NCBI GenBank assembly: GCA_964544055.1
Contig: CAZJAA010000003.1
Location: forward strand, 1-64,000
Origin: SIG299 sp964544055
GTDB taxonomy: Bacteria; Bacillota; Clostridia; Lachnospirales; Lachnospiraceae
Length of the DNA stretch: 64,000 nt
Direction of reading: 5' to 3'
The position numbers and the translations under genes were made by a program. The notes under the pieces were generated by a model, which made no database searches, was not told where the DNA came from, and saw only the letters and a list, made by a program, of their open reading frames with translations. Shown here one piece after another: positions 59,552 to 64,000 of the stretch (the stretch's first letter is position 1; each line of letters begins with the position of its first letter).

Positions 59552-60409
59552 TTACGCAGTGATACGGAAGCAGAGCGGCACCCGATCCTCGTCGGAGGCG
59601 GTCCAGTTGCCGGCATAGCCGTAGTTGGTGACAATGCACGCATAGGTCGAATAGCCAGACCTAACGGAAGCCAGCCACCAGTCGCACCGGCCTCCGCCGT
59701 TACCGGCTCCTTTGATGCGGTTCAGATAACTATTGGCGAAAATAGGGTACTGCATAGCCTGTCCTTCGGACCAACCCTTTGTACCCCAAACGATAGAACC
59801 GAACACCTCAAACTCATGCGGTACCCAAAGTTTACCCATATCCTGCCAGCCCCACGAAGTGGAATCTGTCAGCTTTCCGCTCGCAGAATATCTCTGCTCT
59901 AAAAGTGATCGCTTATTTGCAATCTGATTTTTCAACTTATCCGGAAGGTAGCCGTATAATGTTTCATTCAGGAACTTATACAGATTTGATACCATATACG
60001 GATAAGGACTTGTTTCGTTGCCGTTGTTATCATTTGTCTCATTCCATTTTACCGTCTGAGAAAAACAATCACGGCTGATGAAGTCGATATGGTGCGGTAC
60101 AGACTGATCCGTTGTCTTGTAATAACAGTCAATACCTGCCACCTGTGCCTGCATTACCTCGTTGTTTACAGTAACCGGAATATAATCGCCGATGTAAATA
60201 CCTTCGTAATTGGCATTTGCGATCCTGTTCTTGATCCAAGCCCATTCATCTGTGAATTTTGCAATCTCTGTTGCAAAAACCTTTGTTAAATCCCTTCCCT
60301 TATACAACAAATTCTGCTGCTGGAAAAGAATCAAATTATCTTCTCTGGCCGTTTCGTCCATCACATTATGAACCACGCCGCCAGAGCTGATTTTACTAAT
60401 ATCTGACAT
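59552..60409 (-). CDS. DGR target protein 1, presumed tail-tip ligand-binding protein
   Basis: A 285-residue protein. Residues 1-75 (SGGVVHNVMDETARED... IKNRIANA) look like a short attachment region; from ~85 a DUF6273/C-type-lectin-like domain follows (FISRDCFSQTVKWNETNDNN; YKFLNETLYGYLPDKLKNQI), ending in RCDWWLASVRSG...SDEDRVPLCFRITA. The last 41 residues are encoded by VR1. Being next to the tail genes, it is likely the receptor-binding tip, whose changes let the phage follow host surface variation. Confidence 0.9.
   Translation of the reverse strand: MSDISKISSGGVVHNVMDETAREDNLILFQQQNLLYKGRDLTKVFATEIAKFTDEWAWIKNRIANANYEGIYIGDYIPVTVNNEVMQAQVAGIDCYYKTTDQSVPHHIDFISRDCFSQTVKWNETNDNNGNETSPYPYMVSNLYKFLNETLYGYLPDKLKNQIANKRSLLEQRYSASGKLTDSTSWGWQDMGKLWVPHEFEVFGSIVWGTKGWSEGQAMQYPIFANSYLNRIKGAGNGGGRCDWWLASVRSGYSTYACIVTNYGYAGNWTASDEDRVPLCFRITA
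59566..59691 (-). repeat. DGR variable repeat VR1
   Basis: The 126 bp align gap-free to the TR with 13 differences, all at template adenines: 12 in 11 of the 13 AAY codons, plus the TGA-to-TGC position. The 13 residues read D,Y,Y,I,T,N,Y,Y,G,N,T,D,D. Confidence 0.96.
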
Positions 60410-60425
60410 AATCTTTCCTCCTTGT

Positions 60426-60653
60426 CTATTTCAAAATCAAAGTATTATCAACCACAGTACCATTCTCTGCCGGAACAGTTAATGTTCTATCTGCTTCTGA
60501 ATAAGAGAAGCCACCGACACATTTATCGATGGCTTCCAAGTTATCGTAAACTTCTTCAAATGTGGATGCTACTGCTGATGATAAAGCCGCTAAGGTTTCG
60601 TTGTGATGATTCGCAAACTGTTTAAGGTTTCCCTGCGAGAACCACTTAATCAT
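60426..60653 (-). CDS. Small tail-region protein (75 aa)
   Basis: A 75-residue protein with a helix (NLKQFANHHNETLAALSSAVAS) and a C-terminal beta stretch (GFSYSEADRTLTVPAENGTVVDNTLILK). The ending resembles the internal VVEDETLVL segment of the protein at 61460-61966, so it may share a fibre-associated module. Confidence 0.62.
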   Translation of the reverse strand: MIKWFSQGNLKQFANHHNETLAALSSAVASTFEEVYDNLEAIDKCVGGFSYSEADRTLTVPAENGTVVDNTLILK

Positions 60654-60688
60654 TTAGCATACCTCCATAATTCTTCTACTTACTCTGC

Positions 60689-61399
60689 TTAGAACAATGC
60701 CTTGATTTCTTCTGCTGAGTATTCCTCAAAATCAGATTCCTGCAAAGCGGTAAACTCTTTCTTTACTGTGGTTTTTCCGGTTGACTTATCGTATTCTACG
60801 GAAGTTACCACATTTCCGTCACCGGTCGTTTCTGTGGAGAGGTTGTCAAGTTTGATAAGCCCTGCCACAGCCGTATTGATTGCAGTTGTTACATCTGCAG
60901 TTTTGGCATATCCCACAAGAGCTTCTGCGATCGCCTGTGTTACCGCTGCGGTCGTTGCATAATCGGAGAGGTCAACCTTCCAGTTGCCTACTTTTTCCAA
61001 AGCACCATTTACGATCATGTATTCATCGTATGTGTCTCCTGAATCCGCCTTTTTCTTTGTAACCATATAGATGTACTTGTCTGCGCCGTCGGCATCTACA
61101 TCGATTTCTTCTACGCTGGCTACAATAGTTCTGCTAAGATGATCTGCTCCAGCAATAGCCTCAGAAATTGCAGTTGCAACCTCAGAAGCGGTCATTCCGT
61201 CTGTAATTCCATAACCAGCAAGTGTATCTGCTGCATCAGCCTTTCCGTTGATGATTGCTTTCAGATCGGCCGCCAAGTTGGACTCGCCGATCTCGTTAAG
61301 TGCTGCAAGGGTACCTAATTCTGCTTTCTTAGCATATTTCTTTTCTACCTCGCTTAAAACTGTCTGCATATTTGCATACGAAAATCTTTTAATAGACAT
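60689..61399 (-). CDS. Probable tail-fibre or tail-associated protein (236 aa)
   Basis: A 236-residue low-complexity structural protein with repeats such as YATTAAVTQAIAEALVGYAK followed by TADVTTAINTAV, typical of phage fibre shafts. The C-terminus ends EEYSAEEIKALF. It precedes the DGR target in the operon, consistent with a fibre on which the adhesin is mounted. Confidence 0.72.
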   Translation of the reverse strand: MSIKRFSYANMQTVLSEVEKKYAKKAELGTLAALNEIGESNLAADLKAIINGKADAADTLAGYGITDGMTASEVATAISEAIAGADHLSRTIVASVEEIDVDADGADKYIYMVTKKKADSGDTYDEYMIVNGALEKVGNWKVDLSDYATTAAVTQAIAEALVGYAKTADVTTAINTAVAGLIKLDNLSTETTGDGNVVTSVEYDKSTGKTTVKKEFTALQESDFEEYSAEEIKALF

Positions 61400-61459
61400 A
61401 ATTTATACCTCCTTATAATCTTAAAATTTGATATGTCTATGTGGTTAAGCATGGAAGCC

Positions 61460-61966
61460 TTAAACCAATTTCAGCAAATCGGAAATTTCTTCTTCTGAAA
61501 AATCTTCCGTATTGGCTTCTACCAGGGAAGCCACTTTTTCGGCACTTTCTTCTAAATCAACGCTTATCGTGCCGTCTGCTTTTGCGTTGATGCCTTCTCC
61601 GATTTTGACACCGCCAAGCTGCGATGCCGTTGCAACCGGCAGAACATACTCAGAACCACCTCCGCCTCCTGTCGGAACATAGGGTATGCCTCCGGTCAAA
61701 ACTAAAGTTTCATCTTCAACAACACCCATACCTGCAGGAATTATGAGGGTTTCTCCATCTCGTACACAGCCGAGAACATTATTTAGCAGACCGTTTCCTT
61801 CATAATTGAACCCGAACAGGCCTTCCAACACCGCCCTGTTTGCAAGTGTATTCTGCAATAACTGCTTAGGCGCTGCGTTAATGTTGTCTGCGTGAGCCGG
61901 ATCGGTTGTTTCTACCACTTTGATGCTCGGAGAGAAAACCGGTCCGCTGCTTGTATAGTCCTTCAT
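61460..61966 (-). CDS. Head- or tail-fibre-like protein (168 aa)
   Basis: A 168-residue protein with YVLPVATASQLGGVKIGEGI followed by NAKADGTISVDL, a fibre motif shared by gp8.5-like and tail fibre proteins, and a Gly-rich linker (PTGGGGGSEY). It ends DFSEEEISDLLKLV, like the end of the 236-residue protein. Structural role likely. Confidence 0.72.
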   Translation of the reverse strand: MKDYTSSGPVFSPSIKVVETTDPAHADNINAAPKQLLQNTLANRAVLEGLFGFNYEGNGLLNNVLGCVRDGETLIIPAGMGVVEDETLVLTGGIPYVPTGGGGGSEYVLPVATASQLGGVKIGEGINAKADGTISVDLEESAEKVASLVEANTEDFSEEEISDLLKLV

Positions 61967-61993
61967 GGTACCTCCTTTCCTCTAAGGTTTTCC

Positions 61994-62389
61994 TTAGAAA
62001 ATATCATCCAGCGTGTAGGTCTGTTCAACATCATCGTCTTTGCCTTTTCGCATGAAGGTCTTGATACAGACAATATCACCGTCCTCGTCATAAAGACCGA
62101 TTTCGCTGATTTCTTCGCCTGCAAGTTCGGATTCCGATAAGGTACATTCGTAACGACAAGTCGTGTCCTCCGGGAAACTGTAACCATTAATTTCCTTACG
62201 GTAAAGCTCGCTGGTAAGTTCGCTTTGACTCTCCGTAGGCGGTATTACTGTGCCTCCTGAATCCACGCCGCCGTTTCCAAATGCCATCCCTACAATTTTG
62301 GGAAGCTGGATGGCTCCGGCTCTCGCTTTAACAAGTTTCTCCCTGGACTTCTTAGTGATGATTACATTCTTATTCTTCTCCGTACTCAC
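61994..62389 (-). CDS. Phage tail-collar-like structural protein (131 aa)
   Basis: A 131-residue protein (KIVGMAFGNGGVDSGGTVIP; ELAGEEISEIGLYDEDGDIV) resembling small tail-collar/fibre base proteins that follow the YmfQ-like baseplate gene. The start overlaps that gene by 4 bp. Confidence 0.75.
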   Translation of the reverse strand: MSTEKNKNVIITKKSREKLVKARAGAIQLPKIVGMAFGNGGVDSGGTVIPPTESQSELTSELYRKEINGYSFPEDTTCRYECTLSESELAGEEISEIGLYDEDGDIVCIKTFMRKGKDDDVEQTYTLDDIF

Positions 62390-63666
62390 TCCGCTACCTC
62401 CTTCCTGTATATTGAATTAAGATTTCTGGATCCATTGAGCGACAGGGCGCCGTCCAAAAACCAATAATCCCTCGTTTTGGTTTCAACGGTAACATTCGCC
62501 ACCGTTTCTCCTTCGGACATATCTATATCCGAGTGTACTGTCAAGGCTGCTTTTGCCTTGTATCTGCAAGCGTTTAACAACTGCTCGCCATTCAGCAGAA
62601 AATCGCCATTCAGATATGCAACTCTCCAAAAGTCTGACGCAAAATTGTAAATCACTCTTGCTTTCACACTTTCCTCGATACGCTGTTTCCACCCAATTTT
62701 GAAATTCTGCAGCCTGATGTTCTCTGTTTCGTTTGTGATTCCGTGCTTATGATGTATTCCGAGAGATAAACCATATCTCCGTTTTGCATCCAAAAGCACT
62801 GATCCGTCCAGATTCCAAGAACCATCAAAACAACGAACATCCCAAAAGTTAATGCCGAAGCTGTGTCTCACTCCGGCATAGAATAATTCGCTATTATTTA
62901 TTTGTGTCGCAAATTCGACCGAAATCAGCCTGATTTGCTCTGGTGTATAAAATCTACCCTGGTTATATTTCAAACCAAGCACAAGCCCATATCGTCTTTT
63001 TACACCGAGGATAACGCTGCCATCCAGTAGCCATGTTCCGTCATACACATAATCATACCAAAACGGTACCTGCATCATGAACCGGATATTTCTCAAAATA
63101 ATCTGTTCGAGTTCCCGGTTGTCAAGTACAGTCTCTATTCTTTCACTTACTCCGTATGTGGTATGTGACTGTTTCAGTCGGTTCAATATCTCATGGACCT
63201 TTTTGGAGTCCAGCGTTCCGTCACCAATGAAATATGCCTTGAATACATTCGGATGCGGTGCGACAAATCCATAATCGCCAGGATCATTGACATCTGCAAT
63301 TCTGACCTTGAATCCTGTTGCGTCCTCCAGGTATGTTTCCATACGGTACGGTGTCATAGGCGCACGATAATCTCTTTTCTGATAAATCAGCCTTCTGCGT
63401 TCCTGGTATGAAAGATTTTCTCTGACCGGCAGATTCCATTTCCTTTCATGCCACATCAAGCCCCAGGTTGCCGTTTCCGGAAAGAACTGCTCCGGCAGTG
63501 CTTCGGCAAGTTCCTGTGCTTCGTCATACTCTATACCCATTACCTGGTAAAGCCATTTTCCGACATAGGACTTATTGTAAAATCCGTCCGTGACATAGCT
63601 CAGCATTTTCTTCGCACTGTTGCTCGTTGGGAAATTATCTAAGTCAAACTTTTCTTTTTCCATCAC
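62386..63666 (-). CDS. YmfQ/Mu gp48-like baseplate protein with C-terminal repeats (426 aa)
   Basis: The first ~180 residues match the DUF2313/YmfQ type of baseplate protein (LSYVTDGFYNKSYVGKWLYQ; WKLPVRENLSYQERRRLIYQKRDYRAPMT-like segment at about 78-105). Residues ~185-426 contain about 3.5 copies of a ~72-residue repeat whose core is W-x(n)-DG-x-W-x-LDGS-x-LL (Trp at 203, 275, 347 and 402). The protein would link baseplate to fibre network in a contractile-tailed phage. Confidence 0.8.
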   Translation of the reverse strand: MMEKEKFDLDNFPTSNSAKKMLSYVTDGFYNKSYVGKWLYQVMGIEYDEAQELAEALPEQFFPETATWGLMWHERKWNLPVRENLSYQERRRLIYQKRDYRAPMTPYRMETYLEDATGFKVRIADVNDPGDYGFVAPHPNVFKAYFIGDGTLDSKKVHEILNRLKQSHTTYGVSERIETVLDNRELEQIILRNIRFMMQVPFWYDYVYDGTWLLDGSVILGVKRRYGLVLGLKYNQGRFYTPEQIRLISVEFATQINNSELFYAGVRHSFGINFWDVRCFDGSWNLDGSVLLDAKRRYGLSLGIHHKHGITNETENIRLQNFKIGWKQRIEESVKARVIYNFASDFWRVAYLNGDFLLNGEQLLNACRYKAKAALTVHSDIDMSEGETVANVTVETKTRDYWFLDGALSLNGSRNLNSIYRKEVAE

Positions 63667-63674
63667 ATCACCGC

Positions 63675-64000
63675 CTAACTAAAATCAAGATTACCTGTTT
63701 CCGGGTAATCTTCTCCACTCAGCTTGATGTTCTTCATGCTTCCCTGCATTAAGAACTCGTCAAAGTCCTCTACTCCAGGGATGTCAGTAATAATAGGCCG
63801 CACATCGTTGTATCTCAGGATTCCATCTTCTCTTGCCTCGGCATATACTGCCTTTACTGCTTCTGTAAAATCTTTCTTAATACTGTCAATGCTGGCTGTT
63901 TCGTCATACACAAGCCCGGTAATTTGGAAATCGATCAAAATAGTTGTTGCCGCTTCGCATATCAGCTTTGCAGTTCCGGTAGGTAAAAGCCTCTTTGACC
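63675..64000 (-). CDS. Baseplate J (Mu gp47/XkdT)-like protein, C-terminal part
   Basis: The frame stays open through the right edge of the window, so only the C-terminal ~108 residues are here. The segment RYNDVRPIITDIPGVEDFDEFLMQGSMKNIKLSGED is the family's C-terminal pattern. A TTG at 63938 could initiate but the frame clearly continues upstream. It is a structural baseplate component of contractile tails. Confidence 0.78.
   Translation of the reverse strand, partial: SKRLLPTGTAKLICEAATTILIDFQITGLVYDETASIDSIKKDFTEAVKAVYAEAREDGILRYNDVRPIITDIPGVEDFDEFLMQGSMKNIKLSGEDYPETGNLDFS

Overview
The window reads as a chromosome segment from a gut-type Clostridia, most likely Lachnospiraceae, carrying one end of a large prophage. 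The host assignment rests on gene content: a rex–acpS–NAD(P)HX repair–alr–mazF cluster, a PduL phosphotransacylase, an ANTAR-type regulator beside glnA and gdhA, a fused homocysteine methyltransferase/MTHF reductase beside a short MetH, and AGGAGG-type ribosome sites throughout. The genus cannot be fixed from sequence alone.

Positions 1-36200 are host chromosome. The left edge is the 5' end of a group IIC intron sitting directly behind the pduL terminator. Then follow pduL, a CDF metal exporter, a chemoreceptor, a small inverted-repeat element, a GH35 beta-galactosidase, a marR-ABC-ABC operon, rlmH, a divergent gdhA/glnA nitrogen block with an ANTAR regulator and leader terminators on both sides, a CorC-like membrane protein, and mazF-alr-nnr-acpS-rex. 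Next come a lineage-specific hypothetical, a broken uridine kinase, a HAD phosphatase, an Fe-S aldo/keto reductase, metH plus the fused methyltransferase/reductase, an AEC transporter, a GNAT-isomerase chimera, an ATLF-like metallopeptidase, an EAL protein, a MATE pump and an ECF sigma/anti-sigma-like pair.

From about 36.3 kb to the right edge the window is prophage, with nearly every gene on the minus strand. The left boundary (36.3-36.8 kb) holds an integrase-N-terminus-like fragment, GTAGGTAG repeats and a strong terminator. The block at 36.9-53.3 kb is a dense array of small overlapping genes (ParB-like protein, PemK-like toxin, Rha-like regulator, LPD28 and DUF5688 proteins, HNH proteins, an XRE repressor). 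It is served by two near-identical copies of a consensus promoter/operator at 45.6 and 53.3 kb. A candidate replication origin with three DnaA boxes lies at 53.5-53.6 kb. The block at 54.2-57.4 kb is lysis (endolysin, LLH-type holin, XhlA-like protein), and 60.4-64.0 kb is tail and baseplate, which continues past the window.

The most interesting system is a complete diversity-generating retroelement at 57.4-60.4 kb: target gene with a 3' variable repeat, Avd-like protein, template repeat, reverse transcriptase. The template repeat has 13 AAY (Asn) codons. Compared with it, VR1 differs at 13 positions and a second VR at 40.7 kb differs at 17; every difference falls at a template adenine. The second target lies 17 kb away, inside the early/regulatory gene block rather than the tail module. 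Both VRs are followed by a GC-rich hairpin with the same CTTGT loop but different stems, as expected for the structural signal of mutagenic homing. The phage therefore appears to diversify both a presumed tail-tip adhesin and a second protein of unknown location with one template.
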